The notes: generated from the letters alone by a model not told the origin. Shown: positions 7,506 through 15,161, counted from the stretch's first letter. The stretch: 15,227 nucleotides of DNA from CAZVXI01 sp964631295 (GCA_964631295.1 CAZVXI010000069.1:1-15227), one strand, 5' to 3'. A program made the numbers and translations.

Positions 7506-9338
7506 TCATCTTCGTGCCGCCCACCGGATCGCGGCAAGCACATGTTCCTGGTACTCGGGCATCCGCCATACGGAAGGTCGATGCCCCAGCGCAGAGTAGA
7601 AAACCCGGCCTTGGCCGAACTCGAGGGTCCAACAGAGCGGATACGCGCGGCGAGGCTCGGCGCGAGGTGTATCCGGATCAAGCCGCATCAGTACGTTCAT
7701 CTCCGGGTTGATTGACTTAAACTGGTAGATCTCATCGGCAATCTGAAAGCGAGCGCGTTCACCTGTGAAGTTACCAAGCCATGGTTTCATCGCTGGATGA
7801 TCCGGTTGGTCAACGATGATGGTCACCTGCTCGTTCCATGGATGACCATCGAACAACCCCCCGATGATGTTTATGTACTGCGGGTCTTCCTTGAGGGTAT
7901 CCGTCGCGGAATGAACGCCAACAAGTGCTCCTCCGCGCTCGATCCAGGAGCGCAGGGCCGACATGTCGAGCGCGAGCGGGCCAGTCGTGTACAGGAACAG
8001 AACGTCGTGCGCTTCGAGTTGCTCCTGCGAGACGCTGGTAACATCATTGGTAATTGCGATGGAAAGATCGTCGTGTTCATGATCGAGCGATGCAATGATG
8101 CGCCGCGACTCAGGCAGGACAGGGTGACGATATCCAAGCGATTGCGTGCAATACAGGATATCCGTTGATTCCGGTTCTGCCTCGCCGCTGCGTTGCCGCG
8201 ATAACTTGCGGTCGAGTTCATCCAACGTAAATCGAACACATATTACGTACGGATCTTCATCGTGGTCCCAGTGCCCGTAGGTCGTTGTCACGATTGATCC
8301 ATCAGGCAATACTTCTACTCCTGGGTACGCGCAGTCCCAGCGATGCTTGTTGTCTTTCAGCCGCACCCGGTACTCGCCCTCGCCGCCGTGCACGATGTCG
8401 TCCCATGTACCGACCCAGCCAACCCAGTCGCCGTGCGTGTCGCTCTCAAGTGTCGTATCGCGAAAACTGATGAACAGTCGACCATCCGCTGCGTATCGCG
8501 CCGTGTGCCGATCGCCCGTGAGCGCCCCGGGTAATGCGCGAGGCTTGGACCACGTCTTCGCTTCGTCTGTCGAGAACATGACATGCGAGTTGCGTTGGCG
8601 TTTGTTCTCGCGCAAGAGAATCGCTAGGGTCTTACCGTCAGGGGATCGCACAATGCCAGGCTCGCACAGGTGAATCTCACTCGAATCGTGGATCATCTCC
8701 GGCTCCGACCATGTCAGGCCCCCGTCGCGCGAGATTACCTGGTACAAACGCATCACACCGTCGGATTGGCCGCCGTTGCGGAAGAACCGACCATCATCGT
8801 GGAAGAGTGCGACATAGTCTCCGTTGGCGAGTCGTTCGACGCTGGACATCGCAACAATGCCGCCAAAGTCGCCAATAGGTGAGAGTTCAGTCCATGTTCT
8901 GCCGTCATCTTCGGACACTGACATGCGAATCGGATACAGGCCAGAGAACAGGATGAGCCGTTCCGTGCCCTGCTTGTCGATCACCCGGTAAATAGTCGGC
9001 GTTTCCTTGCTGGTCGCCCAACTCTCGGGTACGGGGAGCCGCTGTGACCATGTGAGTCCGCCATCCGTGCTTCGTTTACAGACGATGGGCCCGCGCCCAT
9101 GTCCCTGCGGATACACACACAGCATGGTTCTGCCATCTTTGAGCAGTACTGTTGTCGGATGCCCGAGATATTGACCATTCTCCCGATCGATGATCACCTG
9201 TCGATGATGTTCACGATCAAGATCGATCGTCGGGATCGAATACCCGCGGGTGGGCGTATCGGCGGCGTCTTGTGCGTGTACACTCACAGTCTCGCACGCC
9301 AGTGCGAGTGCAAGAATGCAGATGACCGTGCGACTCAT
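7506..9338 (-). CDS. Exo-sialidase-like beta-propeller fused to a ThuA domain, secreted
   Basis: 610 residues. Residues 1-23 are a Sec signal peptide (hydrophobic ICILALALA, cleavage after VHAQ or nearby). Residues about 40-372 are a sialidase/BNR propeller with Asp boxes at 90-97 (STDGGLTW), 142-149 (SEDDGRTW), 203-210 (SRDGGLTW) and a degenerate one at 256-263 (STDEAKTW). Arginines in LLRENKRQRNSH (241-252) and ISFRDT (290-295), plus CAYPGVEVLPDG (336-347), match planctomycete exo-alpha-sialidase annotations. Residues about 392-608 are a ThuA-like glutamine-amidotransferase-fold domain (WIERGGALVGVHSATD 465-480, YINIIGGLFDGHP 488-500, GRVFYSALGHR 577-587). The ATG at 9336-9338 overlaps the stop of the upstream ApbE-like gene and has GGAGAGGAG 5 nt before it. 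Whether it truly releases sialic acids is uncertain; many such planctomycete proteins are untested. Confidence 0.85.
   Translation of the reverse strand: MSRTVICILALALACETVSVHAQDAADTPTRGYSIPTIDLDREHHRQVIIDRENGQYLGHPTTVLLKDGRTMLCVYPQGHGRGPIVCKRSTDGGLTWSQRLPVPESWATSKETPTIYRVIDKQGTERLILFSGLYPIRMSVSEDDGRTWTELSPIGDFGGIVAMSSVERLANGDYVALFHDDGRFFRNGGQSDGVMRLYQVISRDGGLTWSEPEMIHDSSEIHLCEPGIVRSPDGKTLAILLRENKRQRNSHVMFSTDEAKTWSKPRALPGALTGDRHTARYAADGRLFISFRDTTLESDTHGDWVGWVGTWDDIVHGGEGEYRVRLKDNKHRWDCAYPGVEVLPDGSIVTTTYGHWDHDEDPYVICVRFTLDELDRKLSRQRSGEAEPESTDILYCTQSLGYRHPVLPESRRIIASLDHEHDDLSIAITNDVTSVSQEQLEAHDVLFLYTTGPLALDMSALRSWIERGGALVGVHSATDTLKEDPQYINIIGGLFDGHPWNEQVTIIVDQPDHPAMKPWLGNFTGERARFQIADEIYQFKSINPEMNVLMRLDPDTPRAEPRRAYPLCWTLEFGQGRVFYSALGHRPSVWRMPEYQEHVLAAIRWAARR
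9335..9338 (-). promoter_or_regulatory. ATGA stop/start overlap coupling two genes
   Basis: On the minus strand ATGA (9338-9335) contains both the start of the sialidase/ThuA gene and the TGA stop of the ApbE-like gene. A strong SD-like GGAGAGGAG (9352-9344) lies within the end of the ApbE-like gene. Together they indicate translational coupling within one mRNA. Confidence 0.85.
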
Positions 9339-10411
9339 GGGATCTCCTCTCCACCAAACCAAAACGACTCCAGAAGTCCAAGCGGATCCACAACGCCCCG
9401 TCTGAGACCTGATTCCGCAATCTGCTCGATCATTGCCACACAGCCATCGTACCGGCTTACGAGCGCCTCTGCGTCATCGATGCCCAACACGCAAATCGCT
9501 GAAGCAAGCGAATCGGCGGTCATGCCGTCCATCGCGATGACTGTCGCCGCCGTTCGATTCGACAGCCCGAGGCCTGTGTGTGGATCGACAATGTGTGAAT
9601 AACGGACGCCGTCGATGTCAACGAACTGCTCAGTGTCGCCGGATGTCGAGACTGCCCGATTCGCGAGGTGCAGCATCCGAGGCTCGCTGAACGCCTGACC
9701 TGTTCGAATCTGAACCGTCCATGCTTCCTCGCCCGGCGGCGGATCACCCACAACGACATCACCAGCGAGGGCGACCATGCAACGAGAAAATCCATGCTCT
9801 CGAAGCAGCTCAACAGCGCGCTGAGCAGCGTAGCCTTTTGCAATTCCACCAAGGTCGAGTTGCATCCCATCGCGTGCGAGCCTCGCCGAGTTGCCCTGCA
9901 CCGCAAGCAACCGCCATCCGCTGCGGCGTCTGGCGTCTGCCAGATCGTCAGGATCGGGCAGTTGCTGGTTTCGCCTCGCCTGACGCCAGAGTCGGACGAT
10001 CGGTCCGACAGTGATATCGAACTTGCCATCGGAACGCTGCGAGAGCGTCTGACCAGCATGCAGGACCCGTGCGAGGTCTTCGCTGATCGGATGGGCTGTT
10101 CCAGCCTGCTGCTGAACGAGGCGCATGATTTCGCTCGAGTCGTCGTAGTCGCTCATGATGGCGTTCAGCCGACTGATCTCGGCGAAAGCGGCTCGAGCGG
10201 CCGCTCGCGCCCGCGGCTCTTCGTCGGAAAACACGATGATCCTCGCCTGGACCCCCATCAGAAGCTGGCGGAACTCATGCGCACTCAGAGCTTTCTCACG
10301 GTAGTTGTCAGATGTCCGACAACCTGTCGGATAGATCCCGAGAAGGGCGATCAGTACGATGCTTGCGACGAAAGAGCCTCGGTGCAGCCAGTTTCCTGCA
10401 TGACGGTTCAT
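9335..10411 (-). CDS. FAD:protein FMN transferase (ApbE-like) lipoprotein
   Basis: 358 residues. ApbE enzymes attach FMN from FAD through a phosphoester bond to Thr/Ser of target flavoproteins outside the cytoplasmic membrane. Visible marks: IMSDYDDSSEIMRL (85-98), the family's N-terminal motif; FDITVGPIVRLW (131-142); LDLGGIAKGYAAQRA (185-199); LAGDVVVGD (215-223), where most members have GGD; HIVDPHTGLG (273-282); and MTADSLASAICVLG (297-310), with D300 and S304 at the expected magnesium-site spacing. Residues 1-31 form a signal peptide ending in YPTGC, a lipobox with an atypical proline at -3, so C31 may be lipidated. Start ATG 10411 gives a normal n-region, but no clear SD precedes it; GTG 10450 is an alternative. 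No obvious flavoprotein target is in the window. Confidence 0.85.
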   Translation of the reverse strand: MNRHAGNWLHRGSFVASIVLIALLGIYPTGCRTSDNYREKALSAHEFRQLLMGVQARIIVFSDEEPRARAAARAAFAEISRLNAIMSDYDDSSEIMRLVQQQAGTAHPISEDLARVLHAGQTLSQRSDGKFDITVGPIVRLWRQARRNQQLPDPDDLADARRRSGWRLLAVQGNSARLARDGMQLDLGGIAKGYAAQRAVELLREHGFSRCMVALAGDVVVGDPPPGEEAWTVQIRTGQAFSEPRMLHLANRAVSTSGDTEQFVDIDGVRYSHIVDPHTGLGLSNRTAATVIAMDGMTADSLASAICVLGIDDAEALVSRYDGCVAMIEQIAESGLRRGVVDPLGLLESFWFGGEEIP

Positions 10412-10511
10412 GATCGGAGGATAGACTGGCAGGGGGTATGGGGATGACACGCTTTTGTGTAAGGTAGTGCTGTGAGGTGGAGGATTCAGTTACCAGCAGG
10501 AGAATCAGAAT
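10412..10511. promoter_or_regulatory. Divergent intergenic region, ApbE-like unit / exported operon
   Basis: The 100-bp gap must drive both the minus-strand ApbE-sialidase unit and the plus-strand four-gene operon. A short inverted repeat, ACAC (10447-10450) N6 GTGT (10457-10460), is the only symmetric site I see and could be an operator half-site pair. No convincing -35/-10 pair is visible. AGGAG at 10498-10502 is the ribosome site of the plus-strand gene. Confidence 0.35.
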
Positions 10512-11846
10512 ATGCTGACACATCGATCGAACGAGAACAACGCCGCGCTGAGTGCTGTATCCCGGCGTCACTTTGTCAAAGGAGCGACCGCAGCCGCCAT
10601 CGCCCCGGCCATCCTCTCATCCAGGGGCACTTTCGCGGAAAGCGGGGCAGATTTGAAGGTCGGCCTCATCGGCTGTGGCGGACGCGGAACCGGCGCTGCT
10701 GTACAGGCGCTCAACGCCGACCCGGGTTGCGTCCTGACTGCCATGGGTGATGCGTTCGCCGACCGGCTCACATCAAGTCATAAGAACATCACCGAGGCGA
10801 TGGGCGCAGAATCGTCTCAGAAGGTGCGTGTCGCACCCGAGCAGCAGTTCGTCGGCTTCGATGCTTATCAGCAGGTGATTGACTCTGGTGTTGACGTCGT
10901 CGTGCTTGCTACGCCGCCACATTTCCGGCCTGAACATATCGAGGCGGCGGTGAAGGCAAAGAAGCACATCTTCACAGAGAAGCCGATGGCCGTCGACGCT
11001 CCCGGAGCGAGGCGCGTTCTGGAGGCTGCAAGGAAGGCAAAGCAGCAGGGCACATCGCTCGTGTCCGGTTACTGCTGGCGCTACCACTACCCTCAACGTG
11101 AGGCGTACGAACGCATCCTTGATGGAGCAATTGGCGACGTTCGCGCGATGTACACAACCTACAACGCAGGCGCGTGGGTGGCACCCGTCAAGCGTAAGGC
11201 CGGTTGGTCTGATATGGAAGCGCAGATGCGATCGTGGCACTACTTCACGTGGCTGTCTGGCGATCACATCGTCGAGCAGGCATGCCATGCGATCGACTGG
11301 ATGAACTGGGCTTTTGGTGGCGTCATGCCTGTCAAGTGCCACGCGGTCGGCGGTCGCCAGGTCCGACCGGACCTCCCCGAAACGGGACATGTGTACGACC
11401 ACTTCAGCGTTGTCTACGAGTACGAGAACGGCGCTCGGGGATACCACATGTGCCGCCACTACCCGGGATGCCCGAGCGACAACTCGGCCTACTTGCTTGG
11501 CACAGAAGGCACGTGCACGAACACGCCCTGGACACCGAACCAGATTCGCATCGAGCGTGCGGACGGCGATAACTGGCGTTATGAGGGGCGTCCGAACAGT
11601 ATGTACCAGACGGAACACGACGAACTGTTCGCGTCAATCCGAAACAACGAGCCAATGAACGACGGCGAGTGGATGATGAACAGCACGATGCTTGGCATCA
11701 TGGGGCGCATGGCTGCTTACACGGGTCAGACAATTACATGGGAGCAGGCTTGGAACTCGCAGGAGAGCCTCTCGCCGAAGCAGTATGCTTGGGGTGAGAT
11801 GCCGAACCCCGAGGTGGCTGTGCCGGGCAAGACGAAGTTCGTCTGA
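10512..11846 (+). CDS. Gfo/Idh/MocA oxidoreductase with twin-arginine signal, operon gene 1
   Basis: 444 residues. SRRHFVK (17-23) followed by an alanine-rich hydrophobic stretch and GTFA at 39-42 is a Tat leader, so the enzyme should fold with its nucleotide cofactor in the cytoplasm and be exported. Rossmann motif VGLIGCGGRGTG (50-61); catalytic-lysine motif TEKPMAVD (155-162, K157); SGDHIVEQACHAIDWMNW (249-266) with the active-site histidine region. The C-terminus ends PEVAVPGKTKFV, a tail nearly shared with operon gene 3. AGGAG lies 9 nt before ATG 10512. Export of a tightly bound-cofactor Gfo/Idh enzyme has a precedent in Zymomonas glucose-fructose oxidoreductase. It may oxidise or internally redox-convert a sugar in the periplasm; GH109-like NAD-dependent glycosidase chemistry is an alternative. 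Confidence 0.87.
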   Translation: MLTHRSNENNAALSAVSRRHFVKGATAAAIAPAILSSRGTFAESGADLKVGLIGCGGRGTGAAVQALNADPGCVLTAMGDAFADRLTSSHKNITEAMGAESSQKVRVAPEQQFVGFDAYQQVIDSGVDVVVLATPPHFRPEHIEAAVKAKKHIFTEKPMAVDAPGARRVLEAARKAKQQGTSLVSGYCWRYHYPQREAYERILDGAIGDVRAMYTTYNAGAWVAPVKRKAGWSDMEAQMRSWHYFTWLSGDHIVEQACHAIDWMNWAFGGVMPVKCHAVGGRQVRPDLPETGHVYDHFSVVYEYENGARGYHMCRHYPGCPSDNSAYLLGTEGTCTNTPWTPNQIRIERADGDNWRYEGRPNSMYQTEHDELFASIRNNEPMNDGEWMMNSTMLGIMGRMAAYTGQTITWEQAWNSQESLSPKQYAWGEMPNPEVAVPGKTKFV

Positions 11847-11881
11847 TCTGAAATTATGATGAATGATGATAACGAGGTGCC

Positions 11882-12787
11882 ATGTCTGTTGTTGATCGCC
11901 GAACGTTTGTGAAAGCCGCAGGAGTTACGTGCGCAATCGCGCCAGGGTTGGGGGCTATGCAAGCATCTGCACAAAGCCGAGAGCCGCGCAAGTACCTCAA
12001 AGCTCTGAAGTGGGGGATGATCGGCGAAGGTGCGAGCGTCCTCGAGAAGTTCATTGCAGCACGCGATGCGGGCTTCGACGGTATTGAGATGGACAGCCCG
12101 TCCCCCCTCGACCTTGATGAAGTCATCTCTGCGCAGCGCGAGACGGGCCTTGTTATTCCAGGCGTGGTCGATTCCGTGCACTGGCGAGATACACTCTCGC
12201 ATCCGAGCGAAGACGTGCGGGCCAAAGGACGTGCGGGCCTCGAAACAGCTATCCGTGATTGCAAGCGTCTTGGCGGAACGAGCGTTCTGTTGGTTCCGGC
12301 GGTTGTCAACAAGCAGGTGTCTTACGCAGAAGCGTATGCGCGATCACAGGCGGAGATTCGCAAAGTGCTTCCGCTCGCAGCGGAACTGGACATTCAGATT
12401 CTCATGGAGAATGTCTGGAACAACTTCCTGCTGAGCCCACTGGAGGCGGCACGCTATACCGATGAACTCGAAAGCGATCATGTTGGCTGGCACTTTGATA
12501 TCGGGAACATCGTGAACTATGGCTGGCCTGAGCACTGGATCGAAACGCTCAGCTCGCGAATCAAAAAACTCGACATCAAAGAGTACAGCCGCCAGAAGCG
12601 CAATGATGAGGGGCTTTGGAAGGGCTTCAACGTCAAACTGCTTGAGGGTGACTGTGATTGGCCCAACGTGATGAAGGCACTTGATGCCATTGGATATAAG
12701 GGATGGATGGCGGCTGAAGTCGGCGGCGGTGATGCAGCCCGGCTGCGCGAAATTGCGACTCGGATGGACCGCATCATTGCCTCGTAG
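11882..12787 (+). CDS. TIM-barrel sugar isomerase/epimerase-like protein with Tat signal, operon gene 2
   Basis: 301 residues. DRRTFVK (5-11), a hydrophobic stretch and MQASA (26-30) form a Tat leader. The rest is a xylose-isomerase-like TIM barrel: AGFDGIEMDSPSP (63-75), ILMENVWNNFLLSP (173-186) with E176, VGWHFDIGNIVNYG (201-214) with D206, and WMAAEVGGGD (275-284) with E279. Where many relatives have HxHxKD, this one reads IKKLDIKEYSR (227-237), so an aspartate (D231) stands in the usual histidine place; I believe this variant occurs in a planctomycete/Bacteroidetes subfamily, which suggests an altered metal site rather than a dead enzyme. GAGG (11874-11877) precedes ATG 11882. It lies 35 bp after gene 1 and 24 bp before gene 3. 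Confidence 0.82.
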   Translation: MSVVDRRTFVKAAGVTCAIAPGLGAMQASAQSREPRKYLKALKWGMIGEGASVLEKFIAARDAGFDGIEMDSPSPLDLDEVISAQRETGLVIPGVVDSVHWRDTLSHPSEDVRAKGRAGLETAIRDCKRLGGTSVLLVPAVVNKQVSYAEAYARSQAEIRKVLPLAAELDIQILMENVWNNFLLSPLEAARYTDELESDHVGWHFDIGNIVNYGWPEHWIETLSSRIKKLDIKEYSRQKRNDEGLWKGFNVKLLEGDCDWPNVMKALDAIGYKGWMAAEVGGGDAARLREIATRMDRIIAS

Positions 12788-12811
12788 AACTTTCCACTGG
12801 AGCAACACAAT

Positions 12812-14119
12812 ATGAACATCCGGAACAACGACCGTGATGCAGCCGTCAACCGGCGGGACTTTGTCAAAACCACCGCGGCGATCGGTGCAGGAGCCGTCGC
12901 AGGTGGCCTGTTCACCGGCAGCGCGTCTGCAGCAGGCCGAGCCGAGCGAATCCGCGTAGGGCTCATTGGCTGCGGTGGACGGGGCACTGGTGCTGCCGTC
13001 AATGCACTCGAAGCGTCACCCGATTGTGAACTTATTGCGATGGGCGACGTGTTCAAAGATCGTCTGGATGGCTCACTCGGTTGGATGCGAGGGCAGGATC
13101 ACGTCAGCGACCGTATCCTTGTGGAGCCCGAACACTGCCACGTTGGCTTCGATGCCTATAAAAAAGTCATCGCTGGGCCTGTCGACCTCGTCATACTTGC
13201 CACTCCGCCGCACTTCCGGCCGATACATCTCGAACACGCGATCAACAACAGCAAGCACGTGTTCATGGAGAAGCCCGTCGCAGTTGACCCGGCTGGCGTC
13301 CGAACTGTCATCAACGCCTCCGACAAGGCACGCTCGCGAAACCTCGGCATCGTTGCCGGCACGCAGCGTCGGCATGAAAAGGTCTACCTTGAGACGATGC
13401 AGAAGATCGAAAATGGAGAGATCGGTCGCATCATTGCAGGCAACTGCTACTGGAACCAGGGCGGCCTTTGGGCGAAAGAGCAACAGACCAACTGGACTGA
13501 CATGGAGTGGCAGTTGCGCAACTGGCTCTACTTTACATGGCTGTCCGGCGATCACATCGTTGAACAGCACATTCACAACATGGATGTGATGAACTGGGCG
13601 ATCGGAGATCATCCCTCTGCCGCGCTCGGCCTTGGCGGCCGGGAAGTTCGCACCGAACCACTCTATGGACATATCTTCGATCACTTCGCGATTGAATACA
13701 CCTACCCCAGCGGTGCGTCTGTCACGAGCATGTGCAGGCAGATCAATGGGACGGACTCACGCGTTGAAGAGGTCATTCGCGGCACCAAAGGAACGGTCAT
13801 TACAAGTTCCGGCCGCGGGCGGATAGAATTCGCTGACGGGACAAACTGGAAGTTCAGCAGTCAGAACCCGAACCCATATGTTGTGGAACACGCAGATCTG
13901 CAGGCATCGATTCGATCTGGCAGACCTTTGAACGAAGGCGTGCAAGTGGCAGAGTCCACACTGACTGCGATCATGGGGCGAATGTCGACCTACACCGGTA
14001 AAGTTGTAACTTGGGATCAGGCGATCAACTCCCAACTTAATCTCGCGCCTGATCGCTACGAGTTCGGCTCGCTGCCAATGCCTGCCGTGGCAGTCCCCGG
14101 CAAGACGAAGTTGATCTGA
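12812..14119 (+). CDS. Gfo/Idh/MocA oxidoreductase with twin-arginine signal, operon gene 3
   Basis: 435 residues, a paralogue of operon gene 1. Tat leader: NRRDFVK (13-19), a glycine/alanine-rich hydrophobic segment, SASA (38-41 region). Rossmann motif VGLIGCGGRGTG (49-60); catalytic-lysine motif MEKPVAVDP (152-160, K154); FTWLSGDHIVEQ (241-252), then HIHNMDVMNW with the active-site histidine region. It shares with gene 1 the segment FDAYxxVI, the ATPPHFRPxH motif and the last residues (VAVPGKTK). The two are clearly homologous but well diverged, so the duplication is old and specificities likely differ. GGAG (12799-12802) lies 9 nt before the ATG. Expected location: periplasm. Confidence 0.87.
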   Translation: MNIRNNDRDAAVNRRDFVKTTAAIGAGAVAGGLFTGSASAAGRAERIRVGLIGCGGRGTGAAVNALEASPDCELIAMGDVFKDRLDGSLGWMRGQDHVSDRILVEPEHCHVGFDAYKKVIAGPVDLVILATPPHFRPIHLEHAINNSKHVFMEKPVAVDPAGVRTVINASDKARSRNLGIVAGTQRRHEKVYLETMQKIENGEIGRIIAGNCYWNQGGLWAKEQQTNWTDMEWQLRNWLYFTWLSGDHIVEQHIHNMDVMNWAIGDHPSAALGLGGREVRTEPLYGHIFDHFAIEYTYPSGASVTSMCRQINGTDSRVEEVIRGTKGTVITSSGRGRIEFADGTNWKFSSQNPNPYVVEHADLQASIRSGRPLNEGVQVAESTLTAIMGRMSTYTGKVVTWDQAINSQLNLAPDRYEFGSLPMPAVAVPGKTKLI

Positions 14120-14141
14120 CGACGGAGGCGGACCTTCCATC

Positions 14142-15017
14142 ATGCGACGCAGAACATTTCTTGCTACCTCGGCTGTCAGTTCGCTTGTCGGCACACATCT
14201 GACACGGACAGCACTGCCTCGAACCTTACGCGAAGCTGATGCCTCCACGGCGGCGGACCTGCGCCAGTCTGTGTGCCGATGGTGCTACAGCGGCATTGCC
14301 ATCGATGACCTGTGCAAGCGATCCGCTGAGTTTGGCTACAGATCCGTCGAACTGCTCAGCGAGAACGAATGGGCTGTTCCAGCGAAGTACGGCATCACCT
14401 GCGCTGTTGCAAACGGCCCGGTTTCGATCGGCGCAGGCATCAACCGCGTCGACTCTCATGACAAGTTCGTCGCTGATTGCCAGCGTCTTATCCCTCTTGT
14501 TGCCGACGCAAAGATACCGCAGATGATCGTGTTCTCCGGCAATCGTCGTGGCATGCCCGACGATGAGGGCAGGGACAACTGCGCCGCAGCGCTCGATCGA
14601 GTGATGTCTATTGCCGAGAAGCACAAGATCAACATCATCATGGAACTGCTCAACAGTAAGGTCGATCACCGGGACTACATGTGTGATCATACATCCTGGG
14701 GCGTCGAGCTTGTGAAGCAGGTTGGCTCCGATCGCTTCAAACTGCTTTACGACATCTACCACATGCAGATCATGGAGGGTGATGTCATTCGTACGATTCG
14801 TGACAATCGCGATTACATCGGCCACTACCACACCGGCGGTGTACCGGGTCGACGTGAGATCGATGAGTCGCAGGAACTCTACTATCCGGCGATTTGCCGC
14901 GCGATCGCAGAAACCGGTTTCGATGGATACCTCGGACAGGAGTTCATCCCCGTGAGAGACCCTATGGAATCGCTGGAGGCGGCTCACAGAATCTGCAACG
15001 TCTCATCTGCGAACTGA
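14142..15017 (+). CDS. Hydroxypyruvate isomerase-family TIM barrel, possible Tat signal, operon gene 4
   Basis: 291 residues. It matches the hydroxypyruvate isomerase (Hyi/OtnI-like) family: IIMELLNSKVDHRDYMCD (165-182) with E168, FKLLYDIYHMQIMEGD (199-214) with D204 and H207, GHYHTGGVPGRREID (227-241) with H228/H230, and YLGQEFIP (263-270) with E267, so the metal site is complete. The N-terminus MRRRTFLATSA is twin-arginine-like, but the following segment contains H and R (THLTRTALP), so the leader is weak and the export prediction uncertain. GGAGG (14124-14128) lies 13 nt before the ATG, a long spacing. In known family members the substrate is hydroxypyruvate or a 2-keto-tetronate; here a keto-sugar product of the upstream dehydrogenase is as likely. 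Confidence 0.84.
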   Translation: MRRRTFLATSAVSSLVGTHLTRTALPRTLREADASTAADLRQSVCRWCYSGIAIDDLCKRSAEFGYRSVELLSENEWAVPAKYGITCAVANGPVSIGAGINRVDSHDKFVADCQRLIPLVADAKIPQMIVFSGNRRGMPDDEGRDNCAAALDRVMSIAEKHKINIIMELLNSKVDHRDYMCDHTSWGVELVKQVGSDRFKLLYDIYHMQIMEGDVIRTIRDNRDYIGHYHTGGVPGRREIDESQELYYPAICRAIAETGFDGYLGQEFIPVRDPMESLEAAHRICNVSSAN

Positions 15018-15161
15018 TTCCGCCGGAAGCCGTCAAGGGCGCGTCCCCATTCAACCAAGCTTGACAGAAGCGCCGGACCTCCCGTGACGGCCAGCAGTTG
15101 GACCGCTATTATCTCGACCAAGACTCTCGATCGGTCGATAGTGACCGCAAGCGAGTGATGA
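15018..15161. other. Intergenic spacer between the operon and tRNA-Ser
   Basis: The 144-bp spacer begins with a weak 4-bp hairpin (TTCC GCC GGAA, 15018-15028) without a T-run, so no terminator is called for the operon. The candidate tRNA promoter lies inside it. I see no gene here. Confidence 0.6.
15084..15112 (+). promoter_or_regulatory. Candidate promoter of the tRNA-Ser gene
   Basis: GTGACG (15084-15089) and TATTAT (15107-15112) are spaced 17 bp apart, about 50 bp before the tRNA. The -10 box is good, the -35 box matches the consensus in four of six places. A perfect TTGACA at 15061 is 40 bp from this -10, so it is not its partner. Confidence 0.4.

Noticed and set aside
10773..11618. 281-codon minus-strand frame opposite operon gene 1
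   Set aside because: The plus-strand gene has clear Gfo/Idh motifs; the antisense product shows no recognisable domain.
13706..13735. SGAS in operon gene 3 as a flavinylation target of the ApbE-like protein
   Set aside because: The surrounding residues do not match the known target pattern starting with Asp, and the segment is part of the Gfo/Idh fold.
15061..15066. Perfect TTGACA as -35 of the tRNA promoter
   Set aside because: No -10 box at 16-18 bp; the nearest good one, TATTAT, is 40 bp away.
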